NCBI GenBank assembly: GCA_028023455.1
Contig: JAQFVV010006273.1
Coordinates: 312,001-376,000 of the forward strand
DNA length: 64,000 nt
Origin: Epiperipatus broadwayi
Lineage: Eukaryota; Onychophora; Udeonychophora; Euonychophora; Peripatidae
Direction: 5' to 3'
In this document: positions 47,756-58,180 of the stretch, piece after piece
Layout of the letters: each line of letters opens with the position of its first letter
Numbering within the stretch: the stretch's first letter is position 1
The notes under the pieces: generated by a model
What the model saw: only the letters and a program-made list of their open reading frames with translations
Databases searched by the model: none
Told to the model about the DNA's origin: nothing
Translations under genes and position numbers: made by a program

Positions 47756-50256
47756 GATGCTCATATTAAACTTCTCAATATGCAATTAAATGTTACATAA
47801 AAGATATTACTGGCATTCTGTCCATCTTTTCAAATGACTTTTCCATCATTTCACATATTTCTTCACTAGAGATCAAAAAACAAATTTTCTACCAGAAAAT
47901 GTATAAAAACTATTACATACCACTAACTCAAGGTATAGTTTGACCATTTCAAATTAAGAATTTCTCTCTGGATATTTAACTAACAATTTTTATAAACAAT
48001 GAAATAATTATTTAAAAATATACTTGTTATAAGACTCCAAGTAAATTTCTTTTTCTAGATCAAATAGTAATTTAATTTTTCTAAACATTATCAACAGCTT
48101 CAATATTAACCAAAGTCATTATACACATCTGATTCAGAAATAGAATTTAACCGTTTTTTTCTTATGTAGATGTAGCTAAATATAAACAATAAATCACATA
48201 ATAACAAATTATCAAATATATAAATACAATATAGAATTAAAGACAATCTCTACTAAAACTATCTCCTGATTGAAATCTCTACAAATTTCTTTATTAATTT
48301 TATTAATAGTCAACTATCTAAAAGAAAAATATATTGCAATTAAATAAATAAAAATTCATAAACTTTTATATGGGATAAGAAGATTAAAAGAACATATAAA
48401 CAACCTATTTAATTTGCATAATATGCAAAGGAAAAGTATTCAAGTGAATTATGATTGGTTCATAGCTGAAACTGATTTGAAAAGAGAACTTATATGCATA
48501 CAATATCTAATATACAATGTATAAACAATAAAATAATATAAACTTAGTAATAAAAAAAAATTGCTTAAATAAAATATAAAATGAAACACAGTCAGTCAAA
48601 CCAAACAATAAAAAGTATATTTAAAACAAACTAGAAATATATGCATTATTAATAAATAATTTTAAAATATTTGCTAGCTATATTTGCTAAATGCTCTGAA
48701 AACAATCTGTTTAGGCAATAATGTACTATAACCAAGCAATAAAAGTCAATAATCGTTAGAAATGTTGCCTACCACTGAAATAGCAGTGTGTATTTAATAT
48801 ATTATATTTCAAATTACAAGTTTTGACTTTTTGACATTAAAGTTATATTATAAAATCTATGAAATCTCTTTACACCATTTCATTGCTTAAAAACATTTAT
48901 TATATTAAAAACATATAATATTATTTACAATATTCAAGTAGAATCTTAAAAATTATTTTAGTAGTTTCTGTTATTTATTAAATCCAAGTTGAAAAAAACA
49001 TATAATTTAAAAACAATCAAACTTTATTCATTTAGAAAAATAAATAATTTGTGTATACATTACAGACGTGAGTTAATTTCATGTATTTATATTTCTAAAC
49101 CAATCTAACTTTGAGAAAATATCAGATTTCTTATCTTACTAATATTAATTAGTTTGAATGCAGTTTGAAAATTAAAAATGACTATGTATTAATTTGCTTT
49201 CAAAACAAGTTTTATTTGTCTACTTAATGAGATTTACTTGAACTTCTATGAATTAAAAATCTCACTCTATTTTAGTCAAGTATCAATATTTAGTGTTAGC
49301 AAAATCTTAAATCATAGAGAAAGGTGGTTACCAACCTTTTTTGTTAATAGAGTTGCATTGATAGCAAATTGAAAATTCTTGGTGTTATATATATATATAT
49401 GTGTGTGTGTATGTGTGTGTGTGTAAAGGAACAAAAGAAAGAGACTCTGTTACATGCCCAAACACTAGATGCCAAATCTATACTTGTATAAAAATGAGAA
49501 CATGAGAATTCCTCTTGTTAATATCCAAAGTCTTTGGACAAGCTAAAGCTGTAATAGTAGAAAATGAGGAAAGGTGTAATTAATCTATTTATTATAATAT
49601 AATATCAACATGTATAAATGCTAAAATCTGTAATAGAATAAATTAATCAAATGGGAATGTTTTTTTGTATATGCTCTATGAATTAGTAAAGCCAAAATAG
49701 CAATATGAATTATATAGCACCAAATTTGCATAGACTAACTAAAATTAATAAAATTATATAAATTCAGAAGGACCAAATCTATAATGGAATAAAATTTAAG
49801 TAATAATTTTATTTAAATTATACTAATAAAATAATTCAAAATCAATACCGAATAAAGTTAAAATTTATTAATAATATTTATATACTAAATAAATATCAAC
49901 CTAACTGGATGTCAATATTGTATACACAATATAAATTAATGTATTTGAAAATGTATAACAAATATATAAATTAATAGTTTATAATAATATTCATTCATGA
50001 GTAACTTTTTTATTATTGTTGTTGTTGTTATTGTTATTGTTATTATTATGTATTAAAATTTATACTTTATTAAAGAATAAATACAATTATTCAAATTTGA
50101 TGATTATATAAAATTTTATTATAAGTAATTTATTGACTAACCTTTATACCAAATGATGTTCATAAAACACTAGATTCACTTTTAATAATTACTAACTTTT
50201 AATACAATAATAAAATGTATATTATTTTGTTAATTAAATTTTTATATGCTTATGTT
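47756..50256. other. AT-rich stretch with an (AT)n(GT)n array
   Basis: The compound dinucleotide array is at 49386-49425. Otherwise the sequence is non-coding, very A/T-rich DNA without recognisable elements. Confidence 0.5.
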
Positions 50257-50759
50257 TGCAATAGGACTCTAAGTTATTATTACTATATTATATATTTACT
50301 AATTTAAATAAAACTATTAACTCAAATTAATAAATAACAACAATTTTATTTATAGAATTAATAATAAAACATTAATTAATACACCTTACTAAATTAAATC
50401 AATGTATTATAAAATATTATGCCTGTTTGAACTGTAAGTTAGTGCAAAACATTATATGTTTTAAAATCATAAAGATAATATTCATTTATTTATTGTCTTC
50501 AATGGACAATATATATATAATAAATTAAGTTTGATGTCTGTATTCTTTCAAAAATATATGTAATATTCAAATCAATATATATATATATATTAAAATACAG
50601 TAAAATTCACATAAATTATAGTTATTTTATTAAAAGTACTTTCGACTACACATCTTGTTGTCTTTATCAACTATATAACATTGAATATTTCAAAATAAAA
50701 AAAAATTATGCAAATATTCTAGTGATAAAATAAAAAATGTAAATTTATTTGTTAATGAT

Positions 50760-51250
50760 TTGTTGAAAATTGGCTATAACAGAAATGTTATTACTAATAT
50801 TATTAAAAAATTTAAAAAAAATCAACAATATAATAAAACTAAAAATAAAAATATCAAAATTAAATGGATTCCAATGCCATTTATATCAGATCAACAGGTT
50901 AAGTTTATTAGGAGAATTTACAATGGTTTTTGCCTTTTTCTCAACAAATATTACAAATAGATTACTTAATAACTCTAAAATTCAAAATTCAAATTTTAAT
51001 TAAAATTGTATTATATATAAATTGATATGTAAATGTGGCTTACTTATTGGTGAATCTAAAGATACATTGGAGAAGAGAATAAAATAGCATATGCTTTTAT
51101 ATAATAGAATTCAAAAAGAGAAACAATCAGGAAAAGATATAAATAAACCTTCATCATCTGTTATATTTGATTATAATACATCTTGTCAATATGGATTTAA
51201 ATTTGATTATAAAAATATAAAAATTATGTAAATTGAACATTGCCACAATA
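50760..51250 (+). pseudogene. PLE remnant 2: connector and GIY-YIG region
   Basis: An open stretch at 50760-50960 includes KWIPMPFISDQQVKFIRRIY, in the position of the PLE block PYIPGVSEKIRRI. After a frameshift, NCIIYKLICKCGLLIGES (from about 51003) and KDTLEKRIK match the GIY-YIG core (YKIPCxCGxxYIGET...L..R..EH); the conserved YIG is changed to LIG. A stop replaces the residue just before H. A further segment, SSSVIFDYNTSCQYGFKFDY, may be the later SAxAEHxxxxGHxxxF block. It is inactive. Confidence 0.75.
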
Positions 51251-51630
51251 AACATAAAATAAAAGAGGTTATATTGATTTCAAGAAATTGTCAAATGTTA
51301 ATAAAATTGGCAATCATCAAAAGTTAAAATAACAGAATTGTGGGAGAACTAAACTGAATTGAACTATGGGTATTGTGAAAGGATGTCTCATTTTGATTAT
51401 TCAATGTTATATAGTTTATAAAGACTACAAGATGTATAATCAAAAGTACTTAAAATAAAATAACTATAATTTATGTGAATTTTATTGTACTTCAATATAC
51501 GTATTGATTTGACTATTATATATATATATATATATATAAGAGCATGCTAATAAGCTCTAAACAAGCTTTTTTATTATCAATGCTACTACAAGAGAAGGCA
51601 TTCAAATCATCTTTATCTAAGATTGTTCCA

Positions 51631-51671
51631 ATCCCCAGATCAGTTTCGAACTATGGCTCTCTTCAGTGAAA
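51631..51671 (-). ncRNA. Hammerhead-like motif with complete catalytic core
   Basis: On the minus strand: TTTCA, CTGAAGA (51666-51660, fits CUGANGA), stem II GAGC/GTTC around CATA (51659-51648, one G-U wobble), GAAA (51647-51644), CTGATC with a weak stem III, and TGGGGAT. All conserved core positions are present. Stem I pairs as CA/TG extended by G-U wobbles. C15.2 faces A instead of G in stem III, so the minimal stem III is damaged. It belongs to the satellite family whose other copies are at 52.4-54.2 kb. Confidence 0.55.
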
Positions 51672-51953
51672 ATTTTTTTCTTTATGATTTTAAAATGTGT
51701 AATATCTTGCACTAACTTACAGCTCAAACAGGCACAATATTTTATAATACCATTGATTTAATTTAGTAAAGTATATTAATTAATGTTTTATTATTAATTC
51801 TATAAATATAATTGTTGTTCTTTATTAATTTAAGTTAATAGTTTTATTTAAATTAGTAGATATATAACATAGTAATAATAATTTATAGTCTTATTGCAAC
51901 ACATAAGCAACTCTATTAGCACACTCTTAATTTTACATATTTGTAATAATAAG

Positions 51954-51954
<1 letters not shown>

Positions 51955-52017
<63 letters not shown>
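51955..52017. repeat. (TA)n array
   Basis: A pure dinucleotide run of about 60 bp. The poly-YI frame reading through it is an artefact. Confidence 0.95.
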
Positions 52018-52020
<3 letters not shown>

Positions 52021-52244
52021 ATGTGACATCTGACTTTCTATTATATATATATATAACCAAAACTGCCTTACACTATACTAGCAAAAATAAAAATGCAAAA
52101 CTATAAAACAATACTAAATTAAATCCAAAATTTTTCCAAAATCCTTACACAACCATGGTTTCATCTACTACAAATACACCTTCTCAAGTGAAAGTCAAAC
52201 TAAAGGAAATAACATATATATACAAACCAATCAATAAAGCAAGT
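52018..52244. other. AT-rich spacer before the satellite
   Basis: No recognisable element is seen. Confidence 0.5.
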
Positions 52245-52382
52245 CATATATTGTATGACTTGTTTAAGCTTGTACTACAGATATGTAATATAGGGAGTGT
52301 ATCAATAGCTCTAACAAGCTCTTATTGATAAGTGCAATAAGTGAAAGCATTCAATATCTTTATCTAGAATAATCTTGATTTT

Positions 52383-52418
52383 CAGACTAGTTTTGAGCCT
52401 TTAACTCACCTCAGTGAA
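52383..52418 (-). ncRNA. Hammerhead-like motif, satellite copy 1
   Basis: On the minus strand: TTCA, CTGAGGT, stem II GAGT/GCTC around TAAAG, AAAA, CTAGTC, TGAA. Stem I is TTCA/TGAA here but CTCA/TGAG in the copies at 52952 and 54196, a compensatory change. A9 and G12 are changed as in the other satellite copies. Confidence 0.45.
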
Positions 52419-52951
52419 GTGCAAGAACATTCAGATACTAGATCTAAAATACCCAACTCAAAGCCAGCACTTGTCTAATATGTAACTATTTAAGTAGAAA
52501 ATCTGAAAACTCCAGCTATCTAACTTAAATAGCAATATAGGTCTGAAAACACTTCAGCCTCACCATATATTAATAGCTTCAACAATATAACATCACCAAA
52601 GCCTCAATGGCAAAATTATAGTAATCAATAAAACAAGTAATTTATTACATGATATTTAATATAGGGTGCATACCAATAGCTCTAACAAGCTGTTATTGAT
52701 AAGTGCCATAAGAGAAAGTATTCAAAATTTCTATCTAGAATAATCCCTATTTTCAGACTATTTTCAAATTTTTGGCCCACCTCAGTGAGGTACTATGTCA
52801 TTCAGACACTAGATCTAAAATTCTCAACTCAAAGTCAGAACTTATCTAATACATAACTATTAAATAAAAAATCTGAAATTTTCAGACATGTAAACATCTT
52901 TAAATCCAGCCATCTAACTTAAATAGCTATATGAGTCTGAAAACACTTCAA

Positions 52952-52991
52952 CCTCACTGGGGTGAGCCAAAAGCTCAAAACTGGTCTGAGG
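52952..52991 (+). ncRNA. Hammerhead-like motif, satellite copy 3
   Basis: CCTCA (52952-52956), CTGGGGT, stem II GAGC/GCTC around CAAAA (52964-52976), AAAA, CTGGTC (52981-52986), TGAGG (52987-52991). CCTCA and TGAGG form a perfect 5-bp stem I. A6 is also changed here (CTGGGGT). The orientation switch of the satellite lies just upstream. Confidence 0.45.
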
Positions 52992-53227
52992 ATAGGGATT
53001 ACTCTAGATAGAGATTTTGAATGTTTTTTCTCATGGAATTTATCAACAAGGGCTTGTTAGAGCTATTGGTACACTTCCTATATTACATATCTGAAATACA
53101 AGCTTAAAACAAGTCACAAGATATATGACTTGCGTTATTGATTATTATAATTTTGTTCTTGAAACTTTGGCAATATTATATTGCTGTGGCTATTAATATA
53201 TGGTGAGACTGAAGTGTTTTCAGACCC

Positions 53228-54052
53228 TATCATCATCATCACTCATTGTCAATCCACTGCAGGATGAAGGCCTCTCCAAGTTTAATCCATCTTCTCTGAT
53301 TTTTAGCTTCTCTTCTCCACATCATTCCTGCACACTTTCTGGGTCTTTTACAATCTCTTGGAATCCAGTTTAAAATTTCAATTGTCCATCTATTATCATC
53401 TCTTCTAAAAAATGCCCAGCTCAACTCCACTTCAGTTTTTTAATTTTTTCAATGAGGTCAGTAACATATCTTTGTCCTCTTATTTATATATTGCATTTTT
53501 GATCTTTTCTTGTTGCTCACAACATGCATCTCTCCATACTTCTTTGAGTGATCTGAAGTCTCTGTATTATCCTTCTATTAAGTATCCAAGTCTCATATCC
53601 TTAAGTAAAAACTGGTAAAACACCTTTCTTTTCAAACACATAGGCATACTTTTTTAGTATCAAGTTATTTCTACCAAAAGCACTCCAATCAAGTTTAATT
53701 CTATGATTAATTTCATCCATTTCCATTTATATTAGTAGTGTGATCAAGGTATTTGCAGCTGTTAACTTTTTCTAACTCATCATAATCAATCTTTATTTTC
53801 ATATTTTGAAAAAATCCATTGAACATTACTTTAATCTTTTTAACATTTATCTTTAGTCCTACTTTCCTACTTTCATCTGATAACTCCTGCAACATTTCCT
53901 GCAGTTCTAAAGCATTATTTGCAAAAACAACTACACCATTTGCAAAATTTAAATGGCTTAAATAAGCTCCATTTACTTTCACTTCTTTAGCTTTCCACTT
54001 TAATCCACAAAATACTTTTTGTAGCCTTATGTAAAAAGTGTTAAAAATATTG
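53228..54052 (-). pseudogene. 5'-truncated RTE-like LINE inserted in the satellite
   Basis: The RT segment (about 54060-53713, minus) reads VNGAYLSHLNFANGVVVFAN, where the catalytic FADD is changed to FANG, followed by KVGLKINVKKIKVMFN and CKYLDHT. Further on, DNRWTIEILNWIPRDCKRPR and RRWIKLGEAFILQWIDNE (53430-53239) are the usual C-terminal blocks. The 3' tail is a GAT run (CATCATCATC on plus at 53231). AGACCC occurs at both borders (53222-53227 and 54053-54058) and the satellite resumes exactly on each side, so this is a target duplication. The element is inactive. Confidence 0.88.
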
Positions 54053-54195
54053 AGACCCATATAGCTATTTAAGTTAGATAACTGGATTTAATTTACATGT
54101 CCGAACATTTCAGATTTTCTACTTAATATTTATATATTAGATAAGTGCTGGCTTTGAGTTGGGTATTTTAGATCTAGTGTATGAATGTCCTAGCA

Positions 54196-54235
54196 TCTCA
54201 CTGAGGTGAGCCAAAAGCTCATAATTGGTCTGAGG
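54196..54235 (+). ncRNA. Hammerhead-like motif, satellite copy 4
   Basis: TCTCA, CTGAGGT (54201-54207), stem II GAGC/GCTC around CAAAA (54208-54220), ATAA, TTGGTC, TGAGG. Stem I and stem II are intact. A9 is T, and the GAAA box reads ATAA. Confidence 0.45.
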
Positions 54236-54345
54236 ATAAGGATTATTCTAGATAGAGATTTTAGATGCTTTCTCTGATGGCATGTACCAATAAGAGCTTA
54301 TTAGAACTATTGGTATGCTTCCTATATTACATATATATTGTGATG

Positions 54346-55133
54346 GTACAGGTTTTCCACCAGAAAAGGGGGAATGCATCTAAGTACGGTCAGGCCTTGG
54401 ATATTCAGGTAGCATGCCATGAATGACCTGATGATGTATCTAATCAATGATCATGTGTACTCCAAATGGGCTAGGCTTACACATTAAATTCAGGTACAAC
54501 TTAGGCTAGTCCATCCATATCTCATCCCTCATTTGGGTTCCACATGTTTCAAAATTCAAACCCAGGGAGAATGTTGCACTCAGCTCTCTACAAGGATGAA
54601 TTTATCTTGGATAGCAATTTCAATAACTCTAAATAAGTTCCAATTAAGTGGAGGATTTATCTAACCATAATATTATATTATAGCAAATGACATCAATTCC
54701 ATTAATAGAAGAGAGGCATGTTTTGCTCTCTCTAAACAATGGACTAATTAAAAATTCAAATGCATTTGCATAAATCATAACAATCATTATTTACAAAGCT
54801 ATGAGTATGAGATTCGAACATGAAATCTTGAAAGCACTAAGCAAACCTATTATAAATTAGTGTAAAATTTATAGTTTCACTATTTAATGCGAAAAAAAAA
54901 TTGCATATTTATAATTACAAATTTATTAGTGAAGAGAAAAATAATTTAATATTATATTATGATGTAACAGAAAGTACATATGTGTAAGCATGTGTATCTG
55001 GTTATGAATTGATGAATGAATGGATAAATAACTTTGACAAACTAGAGACCATTTAATAAAAATCAAATTAACAATGTTTATTGACTAACAAATTAAACAA
55101 AAATTCAAAAACTCTTTTAATATAAAAAATAAG

Positions 55134-55167
<34 letters not shown>

Positions 55168-57189
55168 AGTCAAGTATGTATCTGTAATATATTAATAATC
55201 AAATGTGCTTATTACTCCAATCCTTCCTATGGTAGGCATACATAAAGACACTACATATTTACAAAGTAGATAAGAGTAACAAAAAGAAAAATTATTAATT
55301 CATTATTACAATGATTGTGAAGCTAAGTATTTAATAAGATTATGTGAAGATGTGTGTAATAGCTTCCTTCATAGTTCAATTCCAATGGTAAAGGTTCCAT
55401 CTTCTTTGGGAACTCCCCCTTGACTATATACAAGTTTCCTATGGTTAATAGAAAAGAACATTCACTCAAGAATATTAGTCATTTATATTAAATAAACAAA
55501 TCTAAACAATCATTTTTTAACAAGAAAAAATAAACAAATATATAACACAAACTCTGTCCTGTAGTAAGTGCATGTTTTTAATATGGAATAATATCAAATA
55601 AAATATTACCTTATTCCATATTGTCATACGGATGATGATAACACTTAATATCACATCACTCTGGCAGGAGATATGATCTAAACTTTATTCAATAAAAAAT
55701 TTTTGTGTCTAACTTAACTACCTTCCTTCCTGCACTTTCTTCATTTTAATTCTAGTGGACTCTTCCAAGTTGTAAAGATTTAGGTTTCCTAGTGTGGAAG
55801 TGAAATAAAAAAATAAAAAAATACAGAATTCTGCAAAAGTATATGTAAAATAATAAAAAAAGATTACATAACAAATTAAGATTTTCTTCAAGTTATTTTT
55901 AGGCAACTAATATCTTTGATAGATACAGTTTATCGCTGTTCCAGTCATCCTTCTATGGCAAGTCACATATTATTCACAGGGACTCTTTGGGGACATAATT
56001 GATGTTATTTCCATCTTCTGTTGTTGTTTTATTCTGTATCCATCTAGATGTTTAAGACAGGATATTTGATGACAATTGAATATTAAATGACTGAACTTTC
56101 TATGGTCAGGTCTGATAACACTTTAGCCCTATGACAGTATTGAATTAGCCAAAGTACATTGTTTAGCAGTTCATAAACAATTAAAATTTTCTTAATTCAC
56201 TATTTAGTATTTAATAATTTTTATAATGACAAAATTATATCATCATTTATGTATATCACTATGGTGATGATGATGTATTTTGTTCTTTTATATGTATTTG
56301 AAGAATAGCATGGTTCTTTTATTTTAAATGTATATTTAAATCAGTTCAATTATTTTATCCAACTGCATGAATCTATTAGAAGTCTTTCTGTTTAAATATT
56401 GGCTGTAGTTTCTTGTAATTTCTGTTACAATGATCAAACCAAGAAAAGTTCAAATCCATGTTCTCTTATTTTCAAACAGTCAATTTTCTCATGTTGTTGT
56501 TATAGTTTTTGTATTCTTTGAAAATAGTAAAAGACAATTGAAATGAACTGGGTTTGTTTTTATATTGGACTCAATTTCCATTGTTTACTATGCTCACATT
56601 TTATTTCCTTTTTTATCACTGTGTGGAATCCTATTGTTGCATGTATTATTTTGATTGTAAGTAAAATAACATTATATAGTAGAATTATGCTTTCATCTTT
56701 CACATTTGGTTACCTAATGACTGGTTTGACATTAGGTCATTGCCATGTTTACCGAGTCTTGTATAATGATGTACAATACATTGACATGGAATTCATTATT
56801 TGTATACATATATTGTAATGGGCACAGACGATGTTACATTATTTTTTTATTATTAAACATGAAAAAAATAAAAGTTCGCAAATAAAAATTTCCTTTTTTT
56901 TTAAGAATTAAAAATTGAAAATTAAAAAATCATCTTAAACTCGTATATATATAAAATCGCACAGATTAAAAAAAATTATTAAAATAAAACTTTATTAAAA
57001 ATAGAAAAACTAAATCTTTCAACAAAAAGATTTAGAGATAAAAATATCTTTAAGTTTGGAAAACACATTAATTAATCAGAAATGGAAATGATTATTTTAA
57101 TTAGTCAAAGTGAACTAGCCTTTGGACATTTAAATGTATAAGCAATGGTGAGATAGGAAAACAATAGAAACTAATAGCAAATGAGAGAA
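54346..57189. other. Mixed AT-rich stretch, partly moderately complex
   Basis: 54346-54860 is less AT-rich and is probably an unidentified repeat; it ends near a minus-strand box B-like GTTCGAATC (54819-54811). An (AT)n/(GT)n run is near 55136-55168. A 91-codon hydrophobic frame at 56543-56818 has no recognisable motif, and I do not call it a gene. Confidence 0.45.
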
Positions 57190-58180
57190 ATCCATCGGGA
57201 AATCAGACTTCAATGGAAGGATCATCATCAACAATGATGTAATGTCCATTGGATTCTAAAGGTAATATAAAAGGAAAAGTTTGAAAATTATTAGAGTTAT
57301 TATTAAGAGTGGTGATATGTATTAGTGCGGAGTTGTGGGAGAAGGGATTGAAAAGATGCACTCTTCAATCCCTTCAGTTTTGTTAAAAAAAAAAGAAATG
57401 ACATCATTTTCTACATTGAGGACCAGCCAAAGCAAAAGACCTCCAGATGAATAAATAAATCGGCCAACAGAATACCAATCTCTTTAGGACGGCATGGGAA
57501 TTCACGTTCAAATGGCAAGCAATGGATAAAAGGAACGTTTTGAAATCGTAAGAACTTTTTGAACTCTCAGCTTTAAATATATATAATTAATGAACATTTC
57601 TAAACAATAAGAACTTTCTTCTAAACTTGTTCCGTATTTAAAAAAAAAAAAAATAGATTCTTATCTGACCAAACTCAATAATTTATCAATTAGGTATAAT
57701 TTTATTTGATATATTTCTTTTGTAAAATCATTTCCATTTATTTTTTTTTGTTCTTTTAAGTTTTTATTATGATTTCTGTTTTTCAATAAATTAAACTATA
57801 TAAATATTAAACTTAAGTCAGGTGTGAATGGCTATATAGATTTGTAAAGTTATATTAGGGGAGGGTAATCTTAGGTTATTCATTTCGTAGTTGAATTAGG
57901 TCAATGGATTGTATATATTGGTGTAATTAGTAGATGTAGTACGAGATTTGCTACGGGCAGAATCGCTATTATACGCTACACACACTCGTTTTGCCTATGG
58001 GAGGAATTATATAATGGAGACGGCAGTTCCTTCCTATGGAGTTTTTTTTTATTGCTCTCATTGTCAGATGGATGTAATATTCCTATCTGACGAGAAGCAG
58101 TTTCTTCTCTTAACCTAATTGCGCTGCCATATTCGTATTACATTGAACACATTGATATATCAGATGGATTGAAGTTTGGT
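57190..58180. promoter_or_regulatory. CpG-enriched patch, candidate gene start or regulatory region
   Basis: CpG is rare in most of the window, but at 57930-58150 I count about nine CpGs in roughly 220 bp, and more lie in 57190-57560. The sequence is non-repetitive and balanced in composition. A minus-strand frame of about 50 codons (around 57560-57405) reads LPFEREFPCRPKEIGILLAD and then LFIHLEVFCFGW before a stop. No splice sites or known protein can be assigned. In animal genomes with CpG depletion, such islands often mark promoters. This is an inference from composition only. Confidence 0.3.
57341..57375. repeat. Perfect 12-bp hairpin
   Basis: GAAGGGATTGAA (57341-57352) and TTCAATCCCTTC (57364-57375) are exact inverses around an 11-nt loop. 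It lies inside the CpG-enriched patch. No poly-U end follows that would suggest a Pol III terminator. Confidence 0.85.

Larger units (their letters stand above)
50257..51900. mobile_element. Composite element: PLE remnant inside two nested inverted repeats
   Basis: The outer arms are 50257-50480 and 51683-51900, about 220 bp and roughly 90% identical. Landmarks are TAATTTAAATAAAACTATTAA, ACATTAATTAATA and GTAAGTTAGTGCAA with their inverses. The inner arms are about 50565-50695 and 51400-51515, including CACATAAATTATAGTTATTT and TATATAACATTGAATA with their inverses. Between the inner arms lies PLE coding sequence. Between the right inner and outer arms lies a fragment of the hammerhead-like satellite (51530-51680). 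No target duplication is recognisable in the A/T-rich flanks. Confidence 0.8.
52245..54345. repeat. Satellite block in both orientations, interrupted by a LINE
   Basis: Minus-oriented units lie at 52245-52640 and 52655-52955 (landmark AATAGCTCTAACAAGC at 52308 and 52674, period about 366). The orientation then reverses at about 52950, and plus-oriented sequence runs 52950-53227 and, after a LINE insertion, 54059-54345. Units share TTAGATAAGTGCTGGCTTTG, TTTAGATCTAGTGT, GGTGAGCCAAAAGCTC and TAGAGCTATTGGTA. The same family forms the 420-bp units at 34.1-34.7 kb. Each unit carries one hammerhead-like motif. Confidence 0.82.

Noticed and set aside
52245-54345. CRISPR-like array
   Set aside because: Units are about 366 bp long, diverged and in both orientations, in a eukaryotic genome; they fit a satellite.
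56543-56818. 91-codon hydrophobic frame resembling a membrane protein
   Set aside because: The hydrophobicity follows from T-rich codons; no family pattern or splice structure is seen.
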